From Camarhynchus parvulus (Eukaryota > Chordata > Aves > Passeriformes > Thraupidae), in NCBI RefSeq assembly GCF_901933205.1, contig NC_044573.1, positions 63,541,993 through 63,605,992 of the forward strand: a DNA stretch of 64,000 nt. The letters run 5' to 3'. The translations under genes and the position numbers were made by a program. Below the pieces are notes generated by a model, which saw only the letters and a list, made by a program, of their open reading frames with translations, had not been told where the DNA came from and did no database searches. Position 1 is the first letter of the stretch. The number at the start of each line of letters is the position of its first letter. Below are positions 16,461-28,045 of the stretch, piece by piece.

Positions 16461-19400
16461 ATCAAGTTGCTGTACTGAAACCCAGAAAGCCTATGTTCAG
16501 TCAGCCACAAAAAGAGACAACACTGAGGAATGAGTAGAAGAGTTTCTATCAGAGCAGGAGATAACTGATCTAACCCAGTTACCTGGGAGGCCCATGTCTG
16601 AAATGCTATTTTAAATTGTGTCATTACACAGTAAGGAATTAGAATTATTCATCGTGTCTAACCTAACCTCATTACAGCTTCCGCTGGGAATAATTATTTC
16701 AAAACATTTCTTGCTCTTCAGAACCTAAGGGCACAATTATTGAGTCTTCCTGAACTCAGCTCAAATGGCTTCTCTAAATTCTAGGGAGCTGCTCTGGCTC
16801 CCAGCACAAAGTGAACCTATCTAAAAACTAATCTTATTTGCAGCAAAGAAACACAGACACCCTCTTTACACATTCACCTACCTACCTGGCCACCACCATC
16901 ACATCACAGCCTGTGGCTGTGTCCCTCACATCCCTTTCCATCCCAAAAATGCTTTTCCCCAGGTGGAGAATCCCACCTTCCAAGTCAGGGCAATGTTACT
17001 GCTACCAAACAGTTAAAAAGCAAACCTGCCCCAAATCAGGGGCTTTACTACTTTGTTTGACCCTTCCCTGCACAAATGGAAGGGCAATGAAATGTGTGTC
17101 ATCATATACAATTTACAACTTATGTAAGTTTTGGAGACAACCCTCACACACCCCTCATCAGCTTCTGGCAAACAAAGCTTTTCTAAAACAATGGCTCATA
17201 CAGACAATACTTTATTTGCAGAAAATGGGTAATTGCAAATATTTCTTTTAAAATCTTGTCTGATTTGTGAGGATCAGAGGGTACTTTTTAAGAAATGTGA
17301 GGTCAGCAAAAACCTGCATAAGGTTCCGGCAATGTTAGCACAGCTGCATGAGATTATCACATTTCTGTTTAAAGGTGTAACTAGAAATGATCTCTCAGTA
17401 ATATTTATAATTCTTTTCACAAAGATGAAGTTCCAATGAAAACATGTGCTGTGACTTTTATCAATCAGGTCTTGACTTGTCTAATACCATTTTCTATTTT
17501 ATATATAAATTAGCCTGTTCAGATCTGACCTTTGTCCTTTCAAGGATTTTTAATGTCTTTTTAAATAGCTCTAGAGAGCTGACATCCAAAGAGGGTTGAG
17601 ATGGAAGATGTTCTCCTCTGGTGTTTTATACTCGGATGTTCTGTCTGCTGAAAAAAGGCACATTATATCTTCAGCTCAGGAATATTCTTTTATGTTGTTC
17701 TGATCTAAAATTATGACCAATACAAAATAGGTATAAACATTGGTTCCCAGTAAGCTACCTAAGACTTCTGGAGACAATTCAGAATTGAAATAGCCTCTCC
17801 TGAAATTAGCAGATGTAAAATTATTTCATCTGCACAAATAAACAGATTGTGATGCATTTCCTGATTAGCCAGAAGAGCCCAGCAAGACAAGATTAAGTAA
17901 ACCAACAGATGCAAAAGCAAGACATAATATCTCATCTAAGTGAAATGTTGAAGTGCTAAACAAAATGAATGAGGACAAAGGCATTTGTAAAAGTGGCTCG
18001 GTGTTTGTCTGTATGCTTCTTAATTTTCAAAGCTCTTACTACAGCACAAGTCATAAATAAATTATTTTTTGCTTTCATGGAGTTCCAGTGACCATCATTT
18101 AGTAGTTAGGTTTGTTATCTCAGATTTACAGGGATTCAAGGTACAACATTAATGTATTACACAGGTCCAAATCAATTCATAACAATATAAATAAGCACAA
18201 TATAAGCACTAGAAACAATATAATCACACCATGAACTTTCAACAATACAAAACTTTTATGTTTGAGCTTTGACCAGCATGCACCAGAAACTTTGGTCTGC
18301 TGTTTGAAAATTGACCTTTCATTCAAAACATGCAAAACAAAGACTATTCCCGTTAATGAAGGAAATGGGCAAGGTTTCCTTTCAATGCTCTGTGAACTTC
18401 TTTTAAGAAAAGATAATTTTTGACACTCATTCAGGAAACCTTTTATTAGTACTAAGAACTCTGAATGATCCTTCAGTAATCCTACTGTTTTTTTCATCAA
18501 AGAACAAAGAGGGCTCAGGAATAAGGTTTTCAACATATGCATATTCTTATAGCACGTATATATTTATATCAACAGCCCAGCACCTTCATTGCACTTATCT
18601 GGGAAAGCGAGAGAGGAATGAAGATTGTACCAGTTTTTCAGTGAGTACATAGATCTGGTTTTAGGAGGCTTAGGAGCTGCTGGGTTTGGGGCTGTTTAGC
18701 CCTGCGCTCAGCACTGTAAAATTCCAACCTGGTCCAGTAGCATATTAGGCACTTTGTTATCTCAGTTTTTCCAATGAGACAAAATTCAAAATGAAGCATG
18801 CCCCCTTCTACAAACGTAGCTCATTCCTCACTGCTATGATTTGTACCAAAATTCTTCACTTTGCCCCCAAGCTAGATCTGGTTATGTCCTCAGTACCACA
18901 GTTTCTTGCTTACCTGCCTTACACTAAGAGATGGCCTGTTAGTTGCTGTCAGGACAATCATCAGAGCATTTAATAAGTTAAAGATCATCCACTGATCTCT
19001 GAGGCAAGGTTTTCCCTGCACACATACACTATACACACAACTTGTGGCTCTAAACTTGACCACATAATCGTAAATCAAACAATAAGATACAGCTTAAAGC
19101 ACACCAAAACACATTAAGCAAACAGAGGTTACTTTTGCCCTGTTGTGAAGCAAAGCAACAACAAAAAAAAGTACATTTAATTGGAAGCAATTGTGTGTGA
19201 AATGTTTTTCAGCCACTGAGCATTGCCACAGCCTCGACAGCGTGCGTGGGCGAGCTCTGACAGGGCTGTGCTGCCACCCTCTGTCCTCAGCCCTCCAAGT
19301 ATCAGCACTTAATATCGGCGTGAAATTAACTTCTCCTCAGCCTGGGAATCTGGGAAGGTTAAATTCTACATGGTACAGGCAGCTGATGAGCTATCAGCGC

Positions 19401-21279
19401 ATGAGGGATCTTGCTTCACTTCCCAAACATATTAAGGTCTGCTGAGCATCCTGTGCTATCCATAACACTGTGATTGCAGGACCAGTTGGAGGCCTGTGGT
19501 AAAAAGTCTTAGCTCAGAGGAAGAGCCTTGATGAAGCAGCTTGTGAGTACCTGCAGCTGCACTCAGCATGTCAAAAAAGGAGCAAAACTCAAAGTTGACC
19601 CCACACCCATAAGGAGCGAACCAATTCTGCTCTGGTGATATTCTTTGGGTCCTTAAAGTCACCAGGTCTGCTTTATTAGTCCACATTTATTCTGTGATAG
19701 ACTTTAGACACAAATAAGCTTAGGCATTGTTACATCCTTATGTTTCCTGGATTTCAGGGTGTGTTTATTCAGTATGACTCATGTTTGAAACTGAAGAAAG
19801 GCACCTTCCCTTGCATATCCCAAAATGTCCCAAAGGTCCACTGCTTTGCAAGGCTTGTCACTGTAAAGGGAGACTCAGGATTTTCCCTGCCACAGTGACA
19901 GGCATTCACTGGCCCTGGATATTTTCCATGAAATTGAGAGATAGGCTATTTTGTCCACAGGATCCTCTCCCAGACTGGACTTTTTGAAGGATTTCAACTG
20001 CACATTTGTGACTTTGTGAGGGAGGGTGAAGCTCTTAATATAGATGGAGATTAGAAAAACAACACAGACTCTAAACCATAAAGGAATGGAGAATATCTTA
20101 ATCAAGAGGATTGGTAAAGCAAACCACCTTCCTGCCTAGAGAATGCCTGGCTCCAACCCTTCACCCCAATGCCAAATAACTCTTCTACTTCCACATTTAA
20201 GCAGGTTTCATCAGAAATCAAGAGCCTTGACAAGAAAGACCAGATTAATAAACTCTGAGTGGTAACAACAAATAGAATACACACACCTTTCAAATACACA
20301 CCTTTATAGCCTAGCCATATAACAGCAAGAAAAGGAGCCCTGTGGTTGGTGACATGAGAGACCTGAGCAGAATATAAAAAGCCCAAGAGCATCCTCAGTC
20401 TGTTAAACTCACTTTTCTATAAGAACTCTCAATGCCTCTTTTGAGGGATTCTGTCTGCTCTGAAAGGAGTGCATAAAGCAGATCATTAAGCTGAAAAGAA
20501 GGATAAATGTCAATAAAATTTTCCCTTTTGTGTTCTTTTTCCATAGGAAGGGGAAAATACAGACTGTAACCTACAACAACAAGCTGGAGTCCAAAGAAAG
20601 CTGACTGGTTCTTAAAAGGTTTTCAAGCATTAACAATGTTCTACCATAAAGCAGCAAGCTTACATGGAGACATTTTTACATGGTGTTAGCAGCGTCCCAA
20701 TGCTTTGTAAAGCCTAATTTAAAGCACCCTTGAAACACATAGGCAGAGCTTTGCAAGCTACAGGGAAGAGGGGAGGAAAGACCTTCAGGGTGGGACAAAG
20801 TCATTGCAGGGTATGTAGTTATTTCTAGATGGCTTTGCCCTGTTTGCCCTTCAGTGTTTGCTGTTTCTGCTCATTTTCAGATTGTCTCCCCCACAGCACT
20901 ATTATGCTTTGCAATGTTTGGAAGTCATAAGTGCCTTTTTGCACTCATTGGGGCTCTCAGCTGAAAGTGGCTGTAAGTGTAAAAATAAGTCACGGTGTCA
21001 AAGTGTCTGGCATGAAAAGAAAGCAGAAATTGTGGAAGGAATTCAAGGAAGACACAAGGGAGTGTGTCAGCCTCTCCTTCCTGGGCAGGGGAGAGTTCAT
21101 AAAAGGGCCACGGGTCACTACACTGTTGCTAAAGCCAGCCTCCCATTAGCAGGCTGCTGAGCTCTGTTTGGGTGGGAGGTGGAAGGGAAGGACAGAAAAG
21201 CAGGCATTGCCCTTTCACAGCTGCAGCTCCCAGTCATGCCAAGCAGAATGACAACACCACTGTCATCTCACAGTTAAGG
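16461..21279. other. Gene-poor intergenic stretch with a CpG-bearing patch
   Basis: No gene or classifiable repeat was recognised. The notable part is about 19190-19400, which is richer in G+C and CpG than its surroundings and contains a perfect EGR-type site. The rest is ordinary AT-rich sequence with short chance open frames. Confidence 0.5.
19244..19252 (+). promoter_or_regulatory. Perfect EGR1/Zif268 consensus site
   Basis: GCGTGGGCG matches the nine-base consensus bound by three-zinc-finger EGR proteins exactly. It lies in a short stretch with several CpGs (CCTCGACAGCGTGCGTGGGC and onward) inside otherwise CpG-poor desert. Function is not shown; one nine-base match can occur by chance. 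Confidence 0.35.
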
Positions 21280-21300
21280 AGGTCACCTTTGTGGTGACCT
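21280..21300. repeat. Inverted repeat of nuclear-receptor half-sites
   Basis: AGGTCACC and GGTGACCT are perfect inverted copies around TTTGT. The AGGTCA/TGACCT cores equal nuclear-receptor half-sites, but the 9-bp gap between the hexamers is wider than a classical response element. It lies 6 bp from the larger stem-loop that follows. Confidence 0.6.
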
Positions 21301-21306
21301 TACAGA

Positions 21307-21341
21307 CCTTACAGCTTGTGGCTTTAACACAAGCTGTAAGG
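21307..21341. repeat. Perfect 14-bp stem-loop
   Basis: CCTTACAGCTTGTG (21307-21320) and CACAAGCTGTAAGG (21328-21341) are perfect reverse complements around the 7-base loop GCTTTAA. As RNA or cruciform DNA this would be stable. The stem is too short for a typical microRNA precursor and its flanks do not extend the pairing. Role unknown. Confidence 0.8.
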
Positions 21342-24300
21342 GCCATACCAAGCAGTGTGTGCACACATACACACACCCACATGCACAGGTAAAGGTGAGA
21401 TCTAAAGACATTCTAGCTGTGCATGGACTTGTGAGGCTAAAATCTGTAATAGGTGTGACTCCACTTGGAGACCTTAAAATCACAACCTTAGAAAGCCCCA
21501 GGAGATATGAGTAATGCATGTGTTCTCTTGCATCCCCACTAGTACATAAAATTTTCTGCAGAAGGCAATCAACATTTTCACTTTCACCAATGACAGCCTT
21601 TCTCCTAGAGGAAAAAAACAGCCTTGTATGAAAATAGTCTGTCTTCATTGACCCTAAGAAAGAAGCAAACATTGCTTTTCTCCTCCTGTTGCTCAACAGC
21701 AACTTCAAAATAGCTCATAGAAGACAGAACTTTCCTGGCCTTCTGACACAGAACAGCTCCTTCAGTTTTTCTCCTCACAAATATATTGGTTGTTCATATT
21801 AAACCACAAAGTGCTTCACCAGCAGGAAGTCAGTGTCTTGACTTTATACTCCTTCCCCTCTGGCTCTCAACACAAACCTGAGGCTCCACTGGTCTTATCT
21901 GCAACTACTATTTCAATACCATTTCTCTATCATACTTATTGTCTAATTCTTTACAGTTCAGCTTTCATCCTTCTCAGCACCAAAATCCCTCCTGAAATTC
22001 CAGATGGCATCTTCCTTAGTGAGGTTTGTATTGGTTTGGTTTAACGTAATTTACCTTGTCTCAATTTATTTGTTCAACTACACCCTTAATCATAAATGTG
22101 CGCAGACTTGGTCATGACAGTTGAGTACACCCCGTGGGTCAAAAATCTGTTCTCAACTTTCTATCTTCCATGAACATATTGAAAAAAAGGAAACAAAAAT
22201 TCACACTTCCATGTAAAATGATTTGTACTTGGAGCTTCTACAACATCTGTAACAATGAGGTCTCCATCCTCACTGAATACTGTGTGAAAGACTACTCCCT
22301 CCTCTGCTCTAAGGCTGCTGTCTGAGCTTTATGGTGTGTCTCTCACTCCTGATGAGGGGGACAAAAAGGCACATGAGTAGCAGCTCACTACAGGAGATAT
22401 GTGTGCAACCCACACATGCTGAAATAAAAAGGATGTTGCTCTTTCCTACCAGCTTTGGCATGAAAGCTCTTTCATTACTGTTATTTAAAGGGCCAGCTAA
22501 GCACTCCAATTGCTCAAATAAAGTGAGTGTCTCCCTCCGTCCCAGTCTGCCATCCCATAGTTTGCCATTGTTAAGAGGCAATCTGTCAGTGGCTGTAGCT
22601 TCTAAGGCTGGACCTAAATTTTCTTCCAGCAGTCAGAGTTAGCTGGCAGGGAAAGTGACAGGCTGACAGTCTCCTGTTAGCACTAAGGCACTGTCTAATG
22701 CTCCTGCTATCAGAGGTAATTTTACAGAGAAGCCTAGAGATAATTTTTCAATTTGCTCTATAGTAAATCAATGGCAGCTCAGTAATCAAGACAATGGCTG
22801 TAAAATGGAATGTGTACAGTGTGTAAGCGGAGTGAAGTTTTCACACCCAAATCTGAATCAGAGCAGAGTTACAGTATTTCCCCTGCAGGCTATAGAAACC
22901 CCAGAAGGGCCTCTGAATGTGAACGGGTAGAAGCAAATTACTGCTGCTGATACTCTTAAAGATTCTTCTTGTTTCTGGTGAAACTCCCAGTGAAATTGGT
23001 GCAGACAGGCTTCAGTGACAGAGTGAGATATGGACAGGCACAGTTGAGATCAGACCCTTCTAAAAGAAAAACTTAAGAAAATTTAGGGCTGTTGTAAATC
23101 AGGGAACAGTTCATAGACATCACAGTTGCTTTTCTCTTAAGGGTCTTTGATTCAAACATAGTGTCCTAAAGGTAGTTATGTTGTTTCCATGTCAGTAATT
23201 GTCACGTGAACAGTTTGGAACAAGGTTCTGTCTGGATTTTTGGAAGGAGAAAAACTAGGGGAAATAGTTTATAATAGCAGAAAAGGAAATAAAATCTAGA
23301 TAACTGATACTGTGACCTTAAGGTGTAACAAAAACTTTGTGCAAAGTCTTCTGGGGTGGAGAGGGATTTAAGTTAAAAGCAAAGTCCTTCCTGATTCCAA
23401 GAAATCAGTTTTTCTCTAAGACTGTCAAACTCCTAAGAGATTGTTTGTGACTCCCCAAAGCTTGGCTTACAAAAAGGTTTCAGTTTCACACAAAACAAGA
23501 AGGAAGGTTCTATACACTGCAATTAAAGAGATAGAGAGTGCCTTTGTATGCCATAATTTTCAATTCATTAATCATTTATATTTCTAAGTTTACATTCAAA
23601 AGGTTTACAACCAAGAAGTTTGAGGATGTCATAGCAAATTTCTCTTTCCTTTAGCTGAATTACATGAGCAGGCTGGAAAACTACAGGTCTTTCTAAAGTA
23701 GAGAGATGAAAAAAGATTAAAAAGGAGCATATAACCAATTTCTATACTAATGTCATGGTGCAGATAACTGAAAAGGGTTATGCTAGTAAGTATAACTTCT
23801 CCTAGAGGCAAAGGCCATACCTTATAGAAAACAAAAAAAGGAGAAAAAAAAGCCCCCCAGATTTTTTTCACACTTTACACACTTACATTCCTCAGGGTTG
23901 AGTAAAGCAGCTCTTCAATAAAAAGGGAACAAACATCCATCAAGATATACCATATACATATGTTGAAAAGGTTTTACCTAAAGGAACTTTCAATCCTGAG
24001 CAGTTATAAACGTACTAGAAAAGGACCAGCAGCAGAAACAAGCTAGTTTGTGTCCTGCCCAGAAGCTGGCATCAGTATATCTTGTATTGACCCTATAACA
24101 GATGGTTTTGTCTCAAACAACTTCTAGCCTAGTAGGGGAAGAGAGAAAGGTAACAACATTACAGAAATCCCAACAGAGAAAAAAAAAAGAAAATATTTAA
24201 TTTGCCTTCAGTAACTCAGGAATGCTACAGCCAAGTGAAAATTCTCTGACAAGTCCTTTACCCACAAGCCTATCCTTCTTTCTAGCCACTAAAGGAGGTT

Positions 24301-25228
24301 AAACATCTAAAGAGGGCTCAATTTTTTTTTCTGCTGCTGAAATGAAGCCAAAGAACTTTCTGTGATTTCTTGTGGAATAGTGTAAAAATTAGCAAACCAG
24401 GATAGATGAAGGTAATACTACAGTTATATGTGGCTTGTTTTGCCTATGAACATTTGCAAGGAAAAAAAAATAAAATTAGGTGTTTCACAGCTTTGGACAG
24501 ATGCACCATTTTTAGAGGCAATAATTTAAATTAATTGTCAGAATAAGCATACTTGCTTATTAGTCTAGTAATTTGTCTGTCTGGGAGAACTGCTTTTATA
24601 CAGCGAGCAAAATTGAATACTTCCTAGATCTGGCACTACAGGCTGCTAAAATCCAGTTCATGAACACACAAGATCCAAGATCCAGAAAGATAGTTAGGAG
24701 ACTCTTCTAGTTTTATTAATACACTGATTTGTATAACAGTTTTTTTTAAATCAGATCTCTATCCTAAGAGGAAAATTAAGAACACTCAATCTTGCGTTTG
24801 CCTATTGTATTGTTGGAGCTATCTTAGTACTGGATATTCACTTCAGGTACATAAACCTCAAAAAAAAAAAAAGAAAAGCTGTGCATTATTTAAAATCTTT
24901 TATGGGTTTGTTAACAATTTGTAAACAAACATGTGGCCATATATCCCTGTTTCTGTAAGTCCCATGGCCAAATATATGTCTCTGGAAAGTTGTCCATGGC
25001 AAAAGGTCTTAGCAAATTAAGGAAAGCATTTCAAGGCCCATAGATGTTTCATGCATCTCTCACAGTTTTCTCACAGTCATCACCTCCTCCATGACAAGTG
25101 CCACTTCAGGGACTTGTGTGATGGAATAGACATGGCAGATTCAAGCTGGAAATAAGTAGAACCTAAAATGTTCCCAACCATTATAAACCAGCAAGACTGT
25201 GTGGGACTGCAATTTAACCAGTGCAGGA
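21342..25228. other. Gene-poor intergenic stretch
   Basis: It starts with a short CA-rich run (about 21358-21380). Otherwise no gene, RNA or repeat family was recognised. Open frames reach 141 codons (21283-21708, minus) but show no domain and overlap the hairpins. Confidence 0.5.
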
Positions 25229-25233
25229 GACAT

Positions 25234-25803
25234 TGCCATGGTTTAACCACAGCCAGCAGCAACTCAGCCCCTCACAGCCGCTCATTCCCAGTGGGTGGGG
25301 GACAGAGTGGGCAGAGTAAAAGTGAGGAAACTCATGGGTTGAGATGAAGGCAGTGTAATTATTAAAGTAAAAGCCTCACACACAATCAAAGCCAGACAAG
25401 GAATTCACTCACCACTCCCCATGGGCAGGCAGGTGTTTGGCTATCCTCAGGAAAGGACAGCTCCATCAGACTAACATGATTTGGGAAGACAAATGCCATC
25501 ACTCTGAACAACCCCTCTTCCTCTTTTTTTCCCCAGCTTTATATGCTGAATATGATGTCCTATGGTAGGGAAAAATCCCTTGAATTTGTCAGGGCCAGAT
25601 GTCCTGGCTGTGTCCCCTCCCAGCTCCTTATGCACCTCCAACCTCTTTGCTGCACTGTGAGAGGCAGAAAAGATCTTGACACTGCTCAGCAGAAACTAAA
25701 ACATCCCTGAATTATCAACACTGTTTCCAGCACAAATCCAAAATACAGTACCATGCCAGCTACCATGGAGAAAATTAACTGTATCACACTGAAACCCAGC
25801 ACA
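25234..25803 (-). mobile_element. Solo LTR, avian ERVL-like family, 570 bp, minus strand
   Basis: On the plus strand this starts TGCCATGGTTTAACC and ends CCCAGCACA. It is flanked by a perfect 5-bp target-site duplication GACAT (25229-25233 and 25804-25808). I recognise the plus-strand start, the internal CATGGGTTGAGATGA block and the CCTGGCTGTGTCCCCTCCCA block from a common avian LTR family. The sense strand of that family is the minus strand here, judged by its ATTAAA-type signal before CTCAACCCA. A 5-bp duplication is usual for class III (ERVL) elements. The copy is intact end to end but diverged, and no internal region is adjacent, so it is a solo LTR. Confidence 0.9.
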
Positions 25804-25808
25804 GACAT

Positions 25809-27073
25809 CATGAGTCAGTGTGGGCTTTCTAGTATTGCAGTATTTTCTCTCCAGGCCAGTCATGTTTCCTCACATATAATATGAAGAACCTGAGATCAGA
25901 GCTTCTCTCTTCACTGGAGATACAAACCTTAGTCTTGTACATCACAGGGGATGCCTTCCTGTTCCTTCAGTGTAATTCTCTCATTTTCTAATTTATATGG
26001 ACTGAGTTATACATCTGTTTCTATTGTCCAGCATTTCTGACATGTCTGACAAGGCAAAAATACCCCAAAACATGTAGCTGAAAAAAACAAAAGGGCAGGG
26101 GAGCAGGAAGGGAAGAAGAGGGTGACTTTATTTATACAAATCCATCAATCCTCAAGACAGAGCAGTCATCTGGTGTAGGATTTCACAGTAATTAGGAATT
26201 CCTCTGGCAGGTTTTCTAAACCACTGAGTAAAGGCATGACCATGGTCCAATTCATAGCAAAGAACACAGTTTTCTTCTGCCATGCTCTGAGAGAAACAAG
26301 CCAGGCTTCTTTGCAAGAGAGTATACCACTGCGAGTTACAGGAGGAATTAGGCACCTATTTGTCTTTGTTATTTATTTTTGGCGTTTCTAGATACCTTGC
26401 TTCTCCCCCTGGTTCTTAAGCACTATGCATCACCTGAAAGGCCTAGGAACATGGGTCCAAGTTAAATATTCCCTTTTTTTTTTGCCAGAAGGTCGCCAAT
26501 GCAACAGACATGTTGGACATGTTGGATTATTTCAGCCAGTCTTATTAGCATACCAAAAACAAGCTGACAGTTTACCAAGAAGGGTTTTTTTATTATTTCT
26601 GGAGAAAAACTGAAACCAGGTGAGTTAGAAAACTAAGCTGGAACACCACATACAAAAGATCCTGTTAAAAATTAACCCATGTGAGGCACAGTGACTGACC
26701 TGTGCAGTACCCATGCAGCAGTTCTAGACTTTTAGGTAGGTTACATTTCACCCTGGAGGGGTTCTTAACCATTTATTGGGCCATCTGTCAGAAAAATGAA
26801 AATGAAATGTTTTTCTCTCCAGCAGGTCAGAAAGCATCACTGCTTCTTCACTCTATATTTTAAACAGAACTTCAAGCTGTTCTACATTTAAAACAACAGT
26901 TCAGGTTATTTCCCATTTTGCCTGATCAAGGAAAGAACCTCTATAACAAGGATTTTCAGGTACTTCGGCAACTTCCATGCAGTAAAATAATAGTCTTCAC
27001 ACTGAAACCCAAGTGTTCTTCTCTGCCAAGATCCCTTTCAGGCAATAACTTGGACTTTAGGAGCATTAATAGC
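25809..27073. other. Intergenic stretch between two LTR elements
   Basis: No gene, RNA or recognisable repeat was seen. It is AT-rich with short chance open frames only. Confidence 0.5.
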
Positions 27074-27396
27074 TGTAGGGGGATAGAACATAAGTAAATA
27101 AAGGTAGTATAGAAAGTAATCTTACCCCCTAAAGAGTTGCAGCTGAGCCAATTATTAGAGATTGGGACCAGGCCTGGTATTAACAGGCCACAGCTGTAAC
27201 CAATCAGAAGAGTGCTATAAAAGAGTGGATTGGTTGGTTAAAAGGGGCACTGGAGTCAGTTGGCTACTGTGAGGACAAGGAAGAGTCAGTGCCTAGAGGA
27301 GCTGCCTACAAGAAACATCAAGGAGCTGTGAAACTCTAGCAATGTGGAACCCTTGCAATGTAATGACAATAGAATGGTTGCATTTTAATGACAACA
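27074..27396 (+). repeat. 5' LTR of the miniature element
   Basis: 323 bp. It contains a CCAAT box (27200-27204) 11 bases before TATAAAA (27216-27222), as in a retroviral U3 promoter. Downstream of the TATA box the R/U5 part has no AATAAA. The only AATAAA is near the 5' end of U3, too early to serve as the R-region poly(A) signal. Confidence 0.88.
27200..27222 (+). promoter_or_regulatory. LTR promoter: CCAAT box and TATA box
   Basis: CCAATCAG and then CTATAAAAGAG. The same pair is kept in the right LTR (CCAAT 27853-27857, TATAAAA 27869-27875) although nearby bases have changed, which supports it as a real promoter core. Confidence 0.7.
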
Positions 27397-27398
27397 AA

Positions 27399-27416
27399 TG
27401 GTGATCTGGGATAAAG
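27399..27416 (+). other. Primer-binding-site-like sequence
   Basis: TGGTGATCTGGGATAAAG begins two bases after the CA end of the left LTR. TGG is the complement of the CCA tail of tRNAs and the spacing is normal for retroelements. I could not match it to a specific tRNA. Confidence 0.55.
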
Positions 27417-27714
27417 GACTCAAATACTAAATTATATAACCCTGTGGATTTGGGGAAAAGGACTTGAATACTAAACTATTGGTAAAATATATCAATTGCA
27501 GCTATTAATGTTTGTTAAATATGAGTATAAATGATTTTGAACATAAGTACTTTGTAAACTGAGAAAAGCTGCAAAACTGAGCCAACACTCAGAAATATAT
27601 ACGTTTGTACTCTGTTTGAATATTTGTATAACTGTTCTGAATGAAATATATTAATGTGTCATAATGTTAATTTATTTGAATGTATACTTCTAGAAATGCT
27701 GCAACTCTGTAATT

Positions 27715-27732
27715 AAAAGAAAAAGGGGGAAT
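27715..27732 (+). other. Polypurine tract
   Basis: AAAAGAAAAAGGGGGAAT abuts the TG of the right LTR. This is the standard position and composition of the plus-strand primer of LTR retroelements. Confidence 0.85.
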
Positions 27733-28045
27733 TGTAGGGGGATAGAACATAAGTGAATAATGGTAGTATAGAAAGTAATCTTACCCCCTAAAGAGTTGCA
27801 GCTGAGCTAATTATTAAAGATTGGGACTGGGCCTGAGTTTAACAGGCTGTAGCCAATCAGAAGAGTGTTATAAAAGAGTGGATTGGTTGGTTGAGGGTAA
27901 CTGGAGTCAGCTGGCTGCTGTGAGGACCAGGAAGAGTCAGTGCCTAGAGGAGGTGCCTAAAAGAAATATCAAGGAGGTATGAAACTAGCAATATAGAACC
28001 TTTGCAATATAATGACAATAGAACTCTTGCACTTTAATGACAACA
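27733..28045 (+). repeat. 3' LTR of the miniature element
   Basis: 313 bp, colinear with 27074-27396. Differences include a 4-base deletion before the CCAAT box and scattered substitutions. It ends in ACTTTAATGACAACA, after which the flank AGTAGCCTC begins. Confidence 0.88.

Larger units (their letters stand above)
27074..28045 (+). mobile_element. Miniature LTR retroelement with both LTRs (TRIM-like), 972 bp
   Basis: Two direct repeats beginning TGTAGGGGGATAGAACATAA and ending TTTAATGACAACA enclose just 336 bp. The element has the parts needed for reverse transcription in cis: TG...CA termini, a TGG start of a primer-binding-like site two bases after the left LTR, and a polypurine tract ending directly at the right LTR. 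The interior (27397-27732) is AT-rich and has no open frame of note, so the element is non-autonomous and would need enzymes from another retrovirus. The two LTRs differ at roughly one base in ten with small indels, so insertion was not recent. No clean target duplication is seen: TAGC ends the left flank and recurs two bases beyond the right CA end. It resembles terminal-repeat retrotransposons in miniature, but an internally deleted endogenous retrovirus is also possible. Confidence 0.88.

Noticed and set aside
21307..21341. microRNA precursor
   Set aside because: Pairing stops at 14 bp and the flanks do not extend the stem to the roughly 30 bp needed.
21283..21708. 141-codon open frame on the minus strand
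   Set aside because: It runs through the CA-rich tract and the stem-loop, has a Cys/Val-rich simple-sequence segment and no family match.
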